From positions 28,749-92,748 of the forward strand of contig NZ_RIAV01000011.1 in the NCBI RefSeq assembly GCF_003852715.1: a stretch of 64,000 nucleotides of DNA. Direction: 5' to 3'. Origin of the DNA: Ectobacillus antri (GTDB lineage: Bacteria; Bacillota; Bacilli; Bacillales; Bacillaceae_G). How positions within the stretch are numbered: the stretch's first letter is position 1; every line of letters begins with the position of its first letter. The translations under genes were made by a program, and so were the position numbers. Below are positions 1 to 9,982 of the stretch, one piece after another. The notes under the pieces were generated by a model. That model worked only from the letters and a program-made list of their open reading frames with translations. It was not told the origin of the DNA and ran no database searches.

Positions 1-333
1 CTTGGTTTACTTGCAGCTGTGTTAGGTGGCTTTGTAGATTTAAAGGCATTATCAGATCTGGTAAACATGATTGCCTTATTAACATTTATTATGGTAGCAA
101 TTGCAGTCATCATGCTGCGTCGAACACATACAACCTTGCAGCGCGGTTTTACAGCTCCGTTTGTTCCGTATTTACCTGTGCTTGTGGTAATTTGTAGCGT
201 CTTTTTAATGTTAAAGCTAAACCAGCTTACATGGCTCTACCTGGCATTTTGGCTGCTTCTAGGTGCAATTTCGTATTATATGTACGGACAATCACGGATT
301 AAATCAAATAGTTTGAATAAAAAAGCTGGATAA
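1..333 (+). CDS. Amino-acid permease, C-terminal part (partial)
   Basis: The reading frame is open from the first base of the window, so only the last 110 residues are present. The segment is highly hydrophobic with about three membrane spans and contains the LRRT and RGFTAPFVPYLP stretches that are typical just before the last helices of cationic or branched-chain amino-acid transporters of the APC superfamily (YhdG/BcaP type). It probably acts as a proton-coupled amino-acid importer in the plasma membrane; the substrate cannot be read from this fragment. It ends with TAA and runs directly into a strong terminator. Confidence 0.8.
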   Translation, partial: LGLLAAVLGGFVDLKALSDLVNMIALLTFIMVAIAVIMLRRTHTTLQRGFTAPFVPYLPVLVVICSVFLMLKLNQLTWLYLAFWLLLGAISYYMYGQSRIKSNSLNKKAG

Positions 334-371
334 AAGGAGCCCTTTAGCATGTGCTAAAGGGCTCCTTTTTA
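332..371 (+). terminator. Rho-independent terminator after the permease
   Basis: A near-perfect 17-bp stem with a very short loop is followed by a T run. It begins inside the permease stop codon and also abuts the end of the oppositely oriented glucosaminidase gene, so it probably works for both. Confidence 0.85.
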
Positions 372-3116
372 ATAGGTATTAATCTTTGTTAAATTGCTTT
401 CATGAATAAATAAACTGTTGTACGTAGTAGAATCGGAGAATACCTCATAGTATAGACCTTGTGAGGTTTGAACTGTTCCTTTAATAGCTACCGTAATCTC
501 TTTACTTGTTACACTTGCTCTTTTACCAGCTAAATTTTCAAGCATGGTAACGCCAGCAGAAACTTTACCGAGCTGATATGTTTTATAATTACGGTTGCTA
601 TACATTTTATCCAAGCGATGCATAACGGATGAAATATTTCGGGACCAGTTGCTGTCGCTTGCATATAATACATTCATGCCTCGAGCTTTATCTCCAAGAA
701 ACGCACCATTATAGAATTTTGCATCGGGTGTTAAATAGTTTCTATGAATATATCCCGCACAATAGTCGATGCCCTCTTGTAGCGTTGCAAATGATGCGGC
801 GCCTTCATAAGGATTGGAGTCTACCGCTTTAAATCCGAATAAATTATTCTTTTCTCTCGCAATCCGGCTTGTTCCCCATGCAGACTCTACAATGGCATGT
901 GAAAGCAGATAAGCTGCATTCATATTATATTTGTTAGCAGCTTCAATAAAATAGATACCTGTCCCAATTAATGGGCTATCAGGTCGACTGGCACGAATAA
1001 ACGCATCTAGTTCAGCTGCTGTATAGGATGATGGTACGCGCAAAGGCAAATATGCAAAGTATTGATAGCTATCCTTTCCGCCAATTAAAGTCCGATCAAA
1101 AGCTGTATACTGTACGCCATCTTTTAAATGTGTAGGTGCATAGCCTTCATTTAAGACATAGTAGCTGTCGGTAGCGGCCTGGTAGGAATTATAAAAAATG
1201 TTGCCGGCCTTTACTGTATAAAAAGATGTTTTCATTTTTAGCAAATTAGGATGTAGTTCTACATCTTGTGCAAATACGTATCCGTGTTTACCATCAAAAG
1301 ACACATGAATACGGGAGCCATCTACTTTAATAAACTTTAAATCTGTATTGGGCGCAACATATGTTACTTGTTTGTGAGTTTCTAAGTCATATATATTAGC
1401 AACTTTATTGGTACGTACAAACCCTTGTTTCATATCAATAACTTTTCCGTTTCGTGTAACATAGCCGTCTACTTTCAAAGAAGCAAAGGTTTTTATAGCT
1501 TCTTGTTGATTTGCTTGCAGCATGCTGTAAGAGCCGGTAACGATAGAATATGAAGCTGTGCTTTTTTCTGTTTTAACATACCCTAAAGAAATATAAGCAT
1601 ATGTACCATTAAACGCAATCTTTCCCCAGCCATTTTCTTTGCTTACGATTGTAACGGATTGACCTTGATTTATTTTTCCTACAATGGCACCGTTTGTAGA
1701 AGGTGTAGATCTAACATTTAAAGTAGCTGTTGTAACAGATGTTTCTTCTTCTTGTAAAGGCTGTACTGAAAGAGCAGGGATAAACGCTTCTTTTCCGTTA
1801 AATAGAATGGTTAACCAATCCTTATCCTCTGAAACAACTTGTACTTCGCTGTTCTGTTTTACAACACCGAGCGACTTTCCTGTATAAGTAGCCTGATCGT
1901 ATACTGTGGTTTGTGGGACTGTAATTTGTTTTTTTACAGTCCCTGTTGCAGGTGTATCTTTGAACTGTAAATACTTCGTGAATACGAATGCTTCGCGTCC
2001 GTTCAACCAGATTTTTGTCCAGGTTTTCTCCTGACTAATAACAGCAACTGTGCTTCCTTTTTTGATTTTATCTAAAATCTCCGCTTGAGAAGAAGCTGTA
2101 GCATACACGTCTAATAGAGTAGCTATAACAGTTGCTGGTTCTGTCTTAGGTGATGGGGCATCACTAGTCGCAAAACGTAAAAACTCAGTAGAAACGAAAG
2201 CGTCTGTGCCGTTAAAAGAAATTTTTGCCCAAGCGCCTTGTTTGGAAATAACAGAAACAGTTTGCCCCTTATTCAACTTGCCGAGCACCTTGGCAGAAGT
2301 AGAAGCGGAAGCTCTAACATTAAGCTTGTCAGCAGTAACAGTAGCAGACTCAGGCGCACTTGGAGCAGGAGTTGGAGTCGGAGCTGGTTTAGTCGCAAAA
2401 CGTAAAAACTCAGTAGAAACGAAAGCGTCTGTGCCGTTAAAAGAAATTTTTGCCCAAGCGCCTTGTTTGGAAATAACAGAAACAGTTTGCCCCTTATTCA
2501 ACTTGCCGAGCACCTTGGCAGAAGCAGAAGCGGAAGCTCTAACATTAAGCTTGTCAGCAGTAACGGTAGCAGACTCAGGCGCACTTGGAGCAGGAGTTGG
2601 AGTCGGGGCTGGTTTAGTCGCAAAACGTAAAAACTCAGTAGAAACGAAAGCGTCTGTGCCGTTAAAAGAAATTTTTGCCCAAGCGCCTTGTTTGGAAATA
2701 ACAGAAACAGTTTGCCCCTTATTCAACTTGCCGAGCACCTTGGCAGAAGTAGAAGCGGAAGCTCTGACATTAAGCTTGTCAGTAGTAACAGTAGCTGTTT
2801 CACGAGACGCTGTTGATGGATGTTCCTTTGGTGCAATCAGTTTAATATATTCCATTGATATGTAAGCTTCTTTACCATTAAATAAGATGGTTCCCCAGCC
2901 ATTTTGTTGTTTTGTTATGACAACGGCTTGTCCTTTTTTTAGACTTCCGAGTATCTTTCCTTTTGTAGAAGGCTCAGAGCGTATATATAAGTTGCTTGCC
3001 TCTACTGTTCCATTTGGTGAGGATTGTTCTTGTTCAGCAAATGCGTTGGGAGCAAATAGTGACAAGTTAAGTACGGCGATTGTTCCTAAAACGGTGGCTT
3101 TGTGTAAATAGTTCAT
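369..3116 (-). CDS. Secreted SH3b-repeat N-acetylglucosaminidase (autolysin)
   Basis: A secreted peptidoglycan hydrolase of 915 residues. The start is taken at 3116 because AAAAGGGAGA lies 6-7 bases upstream; an upstream in-frame start lacks a site. Residues 1-27 form a signal peptide ending NAFA. Seven bacterial SH3 (SH3b) domains follow, three of them nearly identical 75-residue repeats with Pro/Thr/Ala linkers, then another SH3-like segment. A C-terminal GH73-type glucosaminidase domain contains HAIVESAWG with the likely catalytic Glu744, followed by a last SH3-like tail. The SH3b domains should bind the wall. It is transcribed alone. It resembles LytD-type or phage-type glucosaminidases; a role in cell separation or wall turnover is inferred. 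Confidence 0.9.
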   Translation of the reverse strand: MNYLHKATVLGTIAVLNLSLFAPNAFAEQEQSSPNGTVEASNLYIRSEPSTKGKILGSLKKGQAVVITKQQNGWGTILFNGKEAYISMEYIKLIAPKEHPSTASRETATVTTDKLNVRASASTSAKVLGKLNKGQTVSVISKQGAWAKISFNGTDAFVSTEFLRFATKPAPTPTPAPSAPESATVTADKLNVRASASASAKVLGKLNKGQTVSVISKQGAWAKISFNGTDAFVSTEFLRFATKPAPTPTPAPSAPESATVTADKLNVRASASTSAKVLGKLNKGQTVSVISKQGAWAKISFNGTDAFVSTEFLRFATSDAPSPKTEPATVIATLLDVYATASSQAEILDKIKKGSTVAVISQEKTWTKIWLNGREAFVFTKYLQFKDTPATGTVKKQITVPQTTVYDQATYTGKSLGVVKQNSEVQVVSEDKDWLTILFNGKEAFIPALSVQPLQEEETSVTTATLNVRSTPSTNGAIVGKINQGQSVTIVSKENGWGKIAFNGTYAYISLGYVKTEKSTASYSIVTGSYSMLQANQQEAIKTFASLKVDGYVTRNGKVIDMKQGFVRTNKVANIYDLETHKQVTYVAPNTDLKFIKVDGSRIHVSFDGKHGYVFAQDVELHPNLLKMKTSFYTVKAGNIFYNSYQAATDSYYVLNEGYAPTHLKDGVQYTAFDRTLIGGKDSYQYFAYLPLRVPSSYTAAELDAFIRASRPDSPLIGTGIYFIEAANKYNMNAAYLLSHAIVESAWGTSRIAREKNNLFGFKAVDSNPYEGAASFATLQEGIDYCAGYIHRNYLTPDAKFYNGAFLGDKARGMNVLYASDSNWSRNISSVMHRLDKMYSNRNYKTYQLGKVSAGVTMLENLAGKRASVTSKEITVAIKGTVQTSQGLYYEVFSDSTTYNSLFIHESNLTKINTY
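2166..2795 (-). repeat. Three 225-bp tandem repeats inside the autolysin gene
   Basis: Copies start at 2166, 2391 and 2616 (plus-strand coordinates), exactly 225 bp apart, and differ at only a handful of bases. Each encodes one SH3b domain plus its linker. The period is 75 codons, so unit gain or loss keeps the frame. Confidence 0.95.
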
Positions 3117-3697
3117 ATCTAATCTCCCTTTTATATGAATTATATAAACTGTCATACGTATGTAATTTAAGTAAGTGAATTTAGGATAAAAATAACAATT
3201 GGTTCGTGATTCTTATCTATAAAACCATTTTTATTAATATTTATATAATACATTATAATAAAATATAAAGATTAATTGTGTATTTTTATAAAAAATGTAT
3301 ATAAAATTAAAAAAACTTGTAAAATCTTCTTTTACATTAGGCTGTGTCACAGCTTAATATTGTTAATGGGTGCTGGTTAATGGGAGTAAGACGCATAGCG
3401 CATGTTCTCTGAATGCCCGCGGAAAGTAACAACAAACTTTAAGAGAGTCTTATAAATTAAGACAAAACGAGCTTCTTTTTTAGATGAGGGGCCCGTATGG
3501 AGTGTAGCAATATACAGTCAGTGAGTCGTTCTAGCGCTTTTATTTCAACATGTCAGCTAAGAGACTATATTTTATAGAAGAAAGTAGTATTTTGAAGAAG
3601 ACACCGGTTGCTTGTCGCTTTAAAAATTTGGTATTATCAGTATCATATGAAGACAAAGATAGTTTGCAAGCTATACACTTTAAATGGAGGTGTCTGA
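3117..3697. other. 580-bp intergenic region upstream of gatC
   Basis: The first part is extremely AT-rich and holds the autolysin promoter region. The part from about 3340 to 3540 is less AT-rich, contains a CCGCGGAAAG stretch reminiscent of Bacillus intergenic repeats, and has no credible reading frame. A possible gatC promoter is TTGCTT-N17-GTATTA ending near 3635, which is weak. Confidence 0.4.
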
Positions 3698-3991
3698 ATG
3701 ACGTCAAGAATTTCGGTCGAAAACGTAAAGCATGTAGCACATTTGGCTCGATTGGCTATTACGGAAGAGGAAGCGAAAAAGTTTTCAGTGCAATTGGATG
3801 CAATCATTACATTTGCTGAGCAATTAAACGAGTTGGATACAACAAACGTAAAGCCAACATCGCATGTGTTAGAAATGAAAAATGTGATGCGTGAAGACAT
3901 TGCAAAACCAGGTTTACCTGTTGAAGATGTACTGAAAAATGCTCCGGACCATAAAGAGAATCAAATACGAGTCCCGGCAATTTTAGAATAG
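3698..3991 (+). CDS. gatC: Asp/Glu-tRNA(Asn/Gln) amidotransferase subunit C
   Basis: A 97-residue small subunit of the GatCAB amidotransferase, which converts misacylated Glu-tRNA(Gln) or Asp-tRNA(Asn) to the correct amide form in the cytoplasm. The family hallmarks [13 protein letters not shown] near the N-terminus and the C-terminal [10 protein letters not shown] are present. A strong GGAGGTG precedes the ATG. It is the first gene of gatC-gatA-gatB, with 12 bases to gatA, the standard Bacillus order. Confidence 0.97.
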   Translation: MTSRISVENVKHVAHLARLAITEEEAKKFSVQLDAIITFAEQLNELDTTNVKPTSHVLEMKNVMREDIAKPGLPVEDVLKNAPDHKENQIRVPAILE

Positions 3992-4003
3992 GGGGAAACA
4001 TAG

Positions 4004-5464
4004 ATGGCTTTGTTTGAGCATTCTGTATCGCAATTACATAAGAAGTTGCAAGATAGAGAAATCTCTGTTACAGATTTAGTAGAAGAATCGTATAAAAGAA
4101 TCGCAGCAGTTGAGCAGAAGGTCCGAGCATTCCTTACGCTTGATGAAGAAGGCGCGCGCAAAAAAGCAAACGAGCTCGATCAGAAACTAAATAGTGGAGA
4201 AGAAACAGGCCTCCTGTTTGGTTTACCAATCGGTCTAAAGGACAATATTGTTACGAAGGGGCTTCGTACAACCTGCGCTAGCAAGATACTAGCAAATTTT
4301 GATCCAATTTATGATGCGACAGTTGTGCAAAAGCTGCATAGGGCGGAAACTGTAATAATTGGAAAGTTGAATATGGACGAGTTTGCAATGGGCTCATCAA
4401 ATGAAAACTCTGGTTTTCATCCGACGAAAAATCCTTGGAACATTGAATACGTACCAGGTGGCTCCAGTGGTGGCTCTGCTGCCGCAGTAGCTGCGGGTGA
4501 AGTGTTATTTTCTCTTGGTTCTGATACAGGTGGATCGATTCGCCAGCCTGCCGCTTATTGTGGTGTTGTCGGCTTAAAACCAACGTATGGTCGTATTTCC
4601 CGCTTCGGTCTTGTAGCGTTTGCTTCTTCATTAGACCAAATTGGCCCTATCACAAAAAGCGTAGAAGATAACGCATATTTGTTACAAGCTATTTCCGGTC
4701 ACGATGAGATGGATGCTACATCCGCAAATGTAGCAACAGCAGACTATGTGGCTGCTTTAACAGGAGATGTAAAGGGATTGCGCATTGCTGTTCCGAAGGA
4801 GTACTTAGGCGAAGGTGTTAGTGAGGAAGTACGTCAATCTGTTTTACAAGCATTGCAAGTGTTAGAAGGACTTGGCGCTACTTGGGAGGAAGTATCACTT
4901 CCGCATTCGAAGTATGCACTGGCAACGTATTATTTGCTATCTTCTTCAGAGGCATCTGCAAACTTAGCACGCTTTGACGGGGTTCGTTATGGCATGCGCT
5001 CTGATAATGCCTCTAGCCTGATTGAATTGTATAAGCAAACGCGTAGCGAAGGATTTGGAGATGAAGTAAAGCGCCGTATTATGCTAGGCACTTTCGCCTT
5101 AAGCTCAGGATATTACGACGCATATTATAAAAAAGCACAACAAGTACGTACGTTAATTAAGCAAGACTTTGAGAATGTATTTGCAAACTATGATGTTATT
5201 ATCGGACCGACAACACCAACACCTGCTTTTAAGATAGGGGAAAAGGTAAATGATCCATTAACCATGTATGCAAATGATATTTTAACTATCCCGGTAAACC
5301 TTGCTGGTGTTCCTGCTATTTCTGTACCTTGTGGGTTCGGTGCGAATGGTATGCCACTTGGCTTACAAATTATCGGTAAGCATTTTGATGAGGCAACAGT
5401 ATATCGTACGGCCCATGCGTTCGAACAAGCAACAGAACATCATAAAAAAAGGCCACAATTGTAA
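4004..5464 (+). CDS. gatA: Glu-tRNA(Gln) amidotransferase subunit A
   Basis: A 486-residue amidase subunit that hydrolyses glutamine and supplies ammonia for transamidation of Glu-tRNA(Gln). The amidase signature is intact: LPIGLKDNI carries the catalytic Lys, [14 protein letters not shown] the bridging Ser, and [12 protein letters not shown] the nucleophilic Ser. The length matches Bacillus GatA. A GGGGGA site precedes the ATG and gatB follows 14 bases downstream, so the three subunits are co-expressed. Confidence 0.97.
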   Translation: MALFEHSVSQLHKKLQDREISVTDLVEESYKRIAAVEQKVRAFLTLDEEGARKKANELDQKLNSGEETGLLFGLPIGLKDNIVTKGLRTTCASKILANFDPIYDATVVQKLHRAETVIIGKLNMDEFAMGSSNENSGFHPTKNPWNIEYVPGGSSGGSAAAVAAGEVLFSLGSDTGGSIRQPAAYCGVVGLKPTYGRISRFGLVAFASSLDQIGPITKSVEDNAYLLQAISGHDEMDATSANVATADYVAALTGDVKGLRIAVPKEYLGEGVSEEVRQSVLQALQVLEGLGATWEEVSLPHSKYALATYYLLSSSEASANLARFDGVRYGMRSDNASSLIELYKQTRSEGFGDEVKRRIMLGTFALSSGYYDAYYKKAQQVRTLIKQDFENVFANYDVIIGPTTPTPAFKIGEKVNDPLTMYANDILTIPVNLAGVPAISVPCGFGANGMPLGLQIIGKHFDEATVYRTAHAFEQATEHHKKRPQL

Positions 5465-5478
5465 GGAGGGAAAAGATA

Positions 5479-6909
5479 ATGAACTTTGAAACAATCATTG
5501 GTTTAGAAGTACACGTGGAATTAAAAACAAAATCAAAAATCTTTTCCGCCAGCCCGAATGCATTTGGAGCACCACCAAACACGCAAACAAGTGTAATTGA
5601 GTTGGGTTATCCGGGTGTGCTGCCTGTTTTAAATAAAGAAGCTGTTGAATTTGCGATGAAAGCGGCTATTGCTCTAAATTGTGAGGTTGCAACAGAGACA
5701 AAGTTTGACCGTAAAAACTATTTCTATCCAGATAACCCAAAGGCGTATCAAATTTCTCAATACGATAAGCCAATTGGCGAAAACGGCTGGATTGATATCG
5801 AAGTCGATGGTGTCAAAAAGCGAATCGGTATTACACGTATTCATCTAGAAGAGGATGCGGGCAAGCTTACACATACGGGTGACGGCTATTCACTTGTTGA
5901 TTTCAATAGACAAGGAACACCTCTTGTAGAGATTGTTTCTGAACCGGATATTCGCACCCCGCAAGAAGCGTATGCATACTTAGAAAAGTTAAAATCCATC
6001 ATTCAATATACAGGGGTTTCTGACTGTAAGATGGAAGAGGGCTCGCTGCGCTGTGATGCTAACATCTCATTGCGCCCAGTTGGACAAGAGAAATTTGGTA
6101 CAAAAACAGAATTGAAAAACCTAAACTCCTTCGCCTTTGTACAAAAAGGATTAGAATATGAAGAAAAACGCCAGGAGCAAATTTTACGTGCCGGCGGTGT
6201 TATCGAGCAGGAGACACGTCGTTACGATGAAGCAACCAAAACAACTATTTTAATGCGTGTGAAGGAAGGTTCCGATGATTATCGTTACTTCCCAGAGCCG
6301 GATTTGGTTGAATTATATATCGACGATGCATGGAAAGAACGTGTTCGAGCTGAGATTCCTGAACTTCCAGATGCGCGTCAAAAGCGTTATGTGGAAGAAT
6401 GGGGATTGCCAAGTTATGATGCTGGCGTGCTAACAGCGACAAAAGAAATGGCGGATTTTTTTGAAGCGACAGTTGCAGGTGGAGCGGATGCAAAGCTTGC
6501 TTCCAACTGGCTGATGGGAGAGGTGTCAGCTTACCTGAATAAGCAGCAAAAAGAGCTCAAATATATCGCGCTGACTCCAGCAAGCTTAGCCGATTTAATC
6601 ACTTTAATTGAAAAAGGCACAATCTCCTCAAAGATCGCCAAGCAAGTATTTGCGGAGCTAGTTGAAAAAGGTGGAGAGCCAGAAGCAATTATTAAAGCAA
6701 AAGGACTTGTTCAAATTTCGGATGAAGGTACACTGCGAGCAATGATTACAGAAGTGCTGGATAAAAATCCGCAATCCATTGAGGACTACAAGAATGGAAA
6801 AGAAAAAGCGATTGGCTTTTTGGTAGGTCAAATTATGAAGCTTACAAAGGGACAAGCAAACCCGCCTCTTGTGAACAAGCTTTTATTAGAAGAGATAATT
6901 AAGCGATAA
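5479..6909 (+). CDS. gatB: Asp/Glu-tRNA amidotransferase subunit B
   Basis: A 476-residue tRNA-binding and kinase-like subunit of GatCAB. It opens with the conserved [18 protein letters not shown], continues with the [17 protein letters not shown] region of the catalytic cradle, and ends with a helical and YqeY-like tail ([17 protein letters not shown]) that contacts the tRNA. AAGGAGGG precedes the ATG. It is the last gene of the operon and is followed by a terminator at about 7007. Confidence 0.97.
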   Translation: MNFETIIGLEVHVELKTKSKIFSASPNAFGAPPNTQTSVIELGYPGVLPVLNKEAVEFAMKAAIALNCEVATETKFDRKNYFYPDNPKAYQISQYDKPIGENGWIDIEVDGVKKRIGITRIHLEEDAGKLTHTGDGYSLVDFNRQGTPLVEIVSEPDIRTPQEAYAYLEKLKSIIQYTGVSDCKMEEGSLRCDANISLRPVGQEKFGTKTELKNLNSFAFVQKGLEYEEKRQEQILRAGGVIEQETRRYDEATKTTILMRVKEGSDDYRYFPEPDLVELYIDDAWKERVRAEIPELPDARQKRYVEEWGLPSYDAGVLTATKEMADFFEATVAGGADAKLASNWLMGEVSAYLNKQQKELKYIALTPASLADLITLIEKGTISSKIAKQVFAELVEKGGEPEAIIKAKGLVQISDEGTLRAMITEVLDKNPQSIEDYKNGKEKAIGFLVGQIMKLTKGQANPPLVNKLLLEEIIKR

Positions 6910-7006
6910 GGTAATTTGTAAATAGGAATAAAGCCTTCTTTTTTATCAGAGCTTATGTTCTCAGAGAAGTGCCCAATCAGCTTTACAGAAAATAATATAT
7001 CGTTGT

Positions 7007-7044
7007 AAAAGAGGTGTCCTTATCGCTTGGGGGCGCCTCTTTTC
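7007..7044 (+). terminator. Terminator of gatCAB
   Basis: AAAAGAGG pairs with CCTCTTTT, extended by G-U pairs, and the stem ends in a T run. It lies about 100 bp after gatB. Confidence 0.7.
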
Positions 7045-7111
7045 TGTTTAGCTCCGTGTTAATAGTTAGAAAAAATGAATTGTAACAGCGTTTTTCATAG
7101 AGGTAGGTGTT

Positions 7112-7129
7112 TAAACAAACGTTTGTTTA
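7112..7129. promoter_or_regulatory. Perfect 18-bp palindrome TAAACAAACGTTTGTTTA
   Basis: A perfect inverted repeat in the gatB-dgkB intergenic region. Variants with one changed base (TAAACAAACGTTTGATTA) recur at 43100, 63657 and 63712, so this is a family of sites. The size and symmetry suit a TetR-type operator; the regulator is unknown. Confidence 0.6.
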
Positions 7130-7192
7130 CTTATACTATACAGATGAGCATAAGCGTTCACCAAATTGTGCGATAGCATTCTTATGCTTGTG

Positions 7193-7222
7193 TTGGCTGT
7201 TTGTTCATAAAAATGGTAAAAT
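7193..7222 (+). promoter_or_regulatory. Possible sigma-A promoter of dgkB
   Basis: TTGGCT is followed after 18 bases by TAAAAT, about 60 bp before the dgkB start. It is plausible but not strong. Confidence 0.4.
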
Positions 7223-7281
7223 ATATGATGGTGTACATAGAATACAAAGAAATTTTATCTACTGTTGAGGATGGATAGGAT

Positions 7282-8178
7282 ATGAAACGAGCAAGAATTA
7301 TATATAACCCAACTTCTGGACGCGAGATCTTTAAAAAGAATTTACCAGAAGTACTTGAGAAATTAGAAAAATCTGGATATGAAACATCTTGTCATGCGAC
7401 AACCTGTGAAGGAGATGCTACAAGGGCTGCAGCGATAGCGGCGCAGCGCGGTTTTGATGTAGTCATTGCAGCAGGTGGAGATGGTACATTAAATGAAGTA
7501 GTGAATGGGTTAGTAGGACAAGAGCATCGTCCGAAATTTGGTATTATTCCGGTCGGTACAACCAATGATTTTGCCCGTGCAATCGGTGTACCGCGTACCA
7601 TTGAAGAGGCTGTTGATATTATTTGTGAGGGACATTCCGTACCGCTTGATATCGGTAGAGCGGGGGATAAATACTTCATTAATATTGCAGGTGGCGGTCG
7701 TATTACTGAGCTGACATTTGAGGTGCCAAGTAAGCTGAAAACTGTTCTAGGGCAACTTGCCTATTACTTGAAAGGCATTGAGATGTTGCCGTCCCTGCAT
7801 CCTACCTATGTCGAAATTGAGTACGACGGCAAGCTTCTGCAGGAAGAGATTACGCTTTTTTTGATTACGAATACAACATCCGTAGGTGGATTTGAAAAGG
7901 TAGCACCATATGCGTCTATTAATGATGGCTTATTTGATTTGCTTGTATTAAAAAAGGGTTCTGTGGCGGACTTAATTAAAGCTGCATCACAAGCGTTGCG
8001 AGGAGAACATATCAACAATCCACGTATCTTATATACACAGGCGAACCGCATCAAGGTTACAACACCTGAGAAGCTGATGATTAATCTTGATGGTGAGTAC
8101 GGCGGAGATGCACCTATGGAATTTGAAAATATGTATCATTATTTGGAGCTGTTTGTTCCAAAAACAAGAGTAGAGTAA
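7282..8178 (+). CDS. dgkB: Diacylglycerol kinase
   Basis: A 298-residue soluble lipid kinase that phosphorylates diacylglycerol released by lipoteichoic acid synthesis, returning it to phospholipid synthesis at the inner face of the membrane. The DAGK catalytic signature is clear: IYNPTSGRE at the N-terminus, then AAGGDGTLNEVVNG and GIIPVGTTNDFARA, with a C-terminal lipid-kinase beta domain. Its position between gatCAB and the RNA methyltransferase matches dgkB (yerQ) in Bacillus. The start follows a GAGGATGG-type site. A terminator follows directly. Confidence 0.95.
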   Translation: MKRARIIYNPTSGREIFKKNLPEVLEKLEKSGYETSCHATTCEGDATRAAAIAAQRGFDVVIAAGGDGTLNEVVNGLVGQEHRPKFGIIPVGTTNDFARAIGVPRTIEEAVDIICEGHSVPLDIGRAGDKYFINIAGGGRITELTFEVPSKLKTVLGQLAYYLKGIEMLPSLHPTYVEIEYDGKLLQEEITLFLITNTTSVGGFEKVAPYASINDGLFDLLVLKKGSVADLIKAASQALRGEHINNPRILYTQANRIKVTTPEKLMINLDGEYGGDAPMEFENMYHYLELFVPKTRVE

Positions 8179-8182
8179 TGTG

Positions 8183-8216
8183 TAAACGAAGGCATAGACC
8201 TTCGTTTATTTTTTAT
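8183..8216 (+). terminator. Terminator of dgkB
   Basis: The 10-bp arms TAAACGAAGG and CCTTCGTTTA with a 6-base loop are followed by a T-rich tract. Confidence 0.85.
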
Positions 8217-8329
8217 TGTCAGGCTTTGTTAAATCAGAGTGGAACAGTGCACCAGCAATCATGAATGGATAAAGGAAGGAGAAATATGATACAATGATAC
8301 GCAGGCAATTCAAAAAAAGAGGTCGAGAG

Positions 8330-9706
8330 ATGAGCGTAAAAATGACACCCCCTGTTGGGAAGAATGAATATATAGATGTAATTTTTGAGGATTTAACACA
8401 TGATGGTGCTGGTGTGGCAAAGGTGAATGGCTATCCGATTTTTGTAGCACAGGCGCTGCCAGAAGAGCATGCAACAATCAAGATTATTAAGGTAAAAAAG
8501 AATTTTGCGTTTGGCCGCTTGATTGAGCTGCATAAGAAAAGCCCCTATCGTCAAGAAGCGCCTTGTGCTGTGTATAAGCAGTGCGGTGGCTGTCAACTTC
8601 AGCATTTGAGCTACGAAGGTCAGCTAAAAGCAAAAGAAAAGCAAGTACGTGATGTGATGCGTCGTATTGGCGGCTTGGAAGACGTACTGATCCATCCAGT
8701 GTTAGGCATGGAAAAGCCATGGGAATATCGGAATAAGGCGCAGGTACCGATTGGTGATAGAGAAGGCGGGTTGGTCGCTGGTTTTTATCGTCAAGGAACA
8801 CATGAGATTATTAACATGGAAAAATGCTTAATTCAAATTGAAGCAAACGATGTGTTAATTCAAGCAGTAAAAGCCATTTGCGAGAAATACGGCGTACAGG
8901 CATATCGAGAGGAGCAACATAAGGGAACATTGCGACATGTGATGGCACGCTATGGACAAGTGACCGGTGAAATTATGCTGGTGTTTGTGACGCGTACGGA
9001 AGATTTGCCGCAGCAACAGCAAATCATCGATGAGATTGTCGCACAATTTCCAAATGTGAAATCCATCGTGCAGAACGTAAATACAAAGCGTACGAATGTT
9101 ATTTTTGGCGATGTAACAAAAATATTGTACGGCTCAGAATATATTTATGATTGTATCGGTGATATTAAATTTGCAATTTCAGCCCGCTCCTTTTATCAAG
9201 TCAATCCAATACAAACAAAGGTATTATACGATAAGGCACTGGAGTATGCTGCACTTAGTGGGCAAGAAGAGGTAATCGATGCGTATTGTGGAATTGGAAC
9301 TATTTCCCTTTTCTTAGCGCAAAAAGCCAAAAAGGTGTACGGTGTTGAAATTGTTCCGGAAGCAATTGAAGATGCAAAACGTAACGCTGCACTGAATGGC
9401 ATGACAAATGTAGAATTTGCGGTAGGAGAAGCAGAAACAGTAATTCCTAATTGGTATAAGCAGGGTATCCGCGCCGATGTAATGGTCGTTGACCCGCCGC
9501 GTAAAGGCTGTGACGACTCGCTGTTGGCGACCATTATTGATATGAAGCCAAAACGCGTTGTATACGTGTCTTGTAATCCTGCCACACTTGCTCGTGATTT
9601 ACGTATCTTAGAGGATGGCGGCTTTAAGACGCGAGAGATTCAACCTGTTGATATGTTCCCGCAAACGATGCATTGTGAAGCGGTAGCAGTTTTAGAAAGT
9701 GTATAA
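8330..9706 (+). CDS. rlmCD: 23S rRNA (uracil-5-)-methyltransferase, RlmCD type
   Basis: A 458-residue SAM-dependent TrmA/RumA-family enzyme. In Bacillus this family member makes m5U at two positions of 23S rRNA. An N-terminal TRAM domain is followed by [10 protein letters not shown], which supplies Fe-S cluster cysteines. The Rossmann methyltransferase carries [18 protein letters not shown] and [11 protein letters not shown] with the catalytic Cys. The start at 8330 is chosen for the AGAGGT site and agreement with family length; an upstream ATG at 8294 would add 12 residues. It sits after dgkB as in other Bacillus genomes. Confidence 0.93.
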   Translation: MSVKMTPPVGKNEYIDVIFEDLTHDGAGVAKVNGYPIFVAQALPEEHATIKIIKVKKNFAFGRLIELHKKSPYRQEAPCAVYKQCGGCQLQHLSYEGQLKAKEKQVRDVMRRIGGLEDVLIHPVLGMEKPWEYRNKAQVPIGDREGGLVAGFYRQGTHEIINMEKCLIQIEANDVLIQAVKAICEKYGVQAYREEQHKGTLRHVMARYGQVTGEIMLVFVTRTEDLPQQQQIIDEIVAQFPNVKSIVQNVNTKRTNVIFGDVTKILYGSEYIYDCIGDIKFAISARSFYQVNPIQTKVLYDKALEYAALSGQEEVIDAYCGIGTISLFLAQKAKKVYGVEIVPEAIEDAKRNAALNGMTNVEFAVGEAETVIPNWYKQGIRADVMVVDPPRKGCDDSLLATIIDMKPKRVVYVSCNPATLARDLRILEDGGFKTREIQPVDMFPQTMHCEAVAVLESV

Positions 9707-9710
9707 GGAA

Positions 9711-9860
9711 AAGAGGCTGTAACAAAAGGTTTTCAGCCAAAGAAAAATCCGAACTATTACCCAGAATTCTCTACCCAGAATTCGATTTAGTTCGGATTTT
9801 TCCTTTATAGTGTTTGGCATTAGAGTTATATGATTCAGTTATGTCCTGGCCTCTTTTTTG
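9711..9860. repeat. Nested inverted-repeat element (GAGGCTG family, copy 1)
   Basis: The outer arms are GAGGCTGTAACA on the left and TGTCCTGGCCTC on the right. An inner hairpin pairs AAAAATCCGAACTA with TAGTTCGGATTTTT around a duplicated CCCAGAATTC. The inner hairpin ends in T-rich sequence and may terminate rlmCD. Related elements lie at 20411-20502 and 57493-57865. Confidence 0.7.
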
Positions 9861-9982
9861 TATAAACATAAATTATTTTATTTTTAAAATTATTATATAC
9901 AAAAATACGGTTTTTATAATAGAATCTTCTTATGTAAATTTATCATATTTGCAATGTGAACGTGTAAAGAAGGAGTAAGAAA

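Noticed and set aside
2206..2865. A 219-codon plus-strand frame opposite the autolysin gene
   Set aside because: It is antisense to the SH3b repeats and owes its length to their repetition and codon bias. It has no ribosome site and no recognisable protein features.
8286..8297. A leader peptide (three codons) before rlmCD
   Set aside because: An ATG after AAGGAG opens a frame of only three codons. There is no attenuator-like structure, so no function can be supported.
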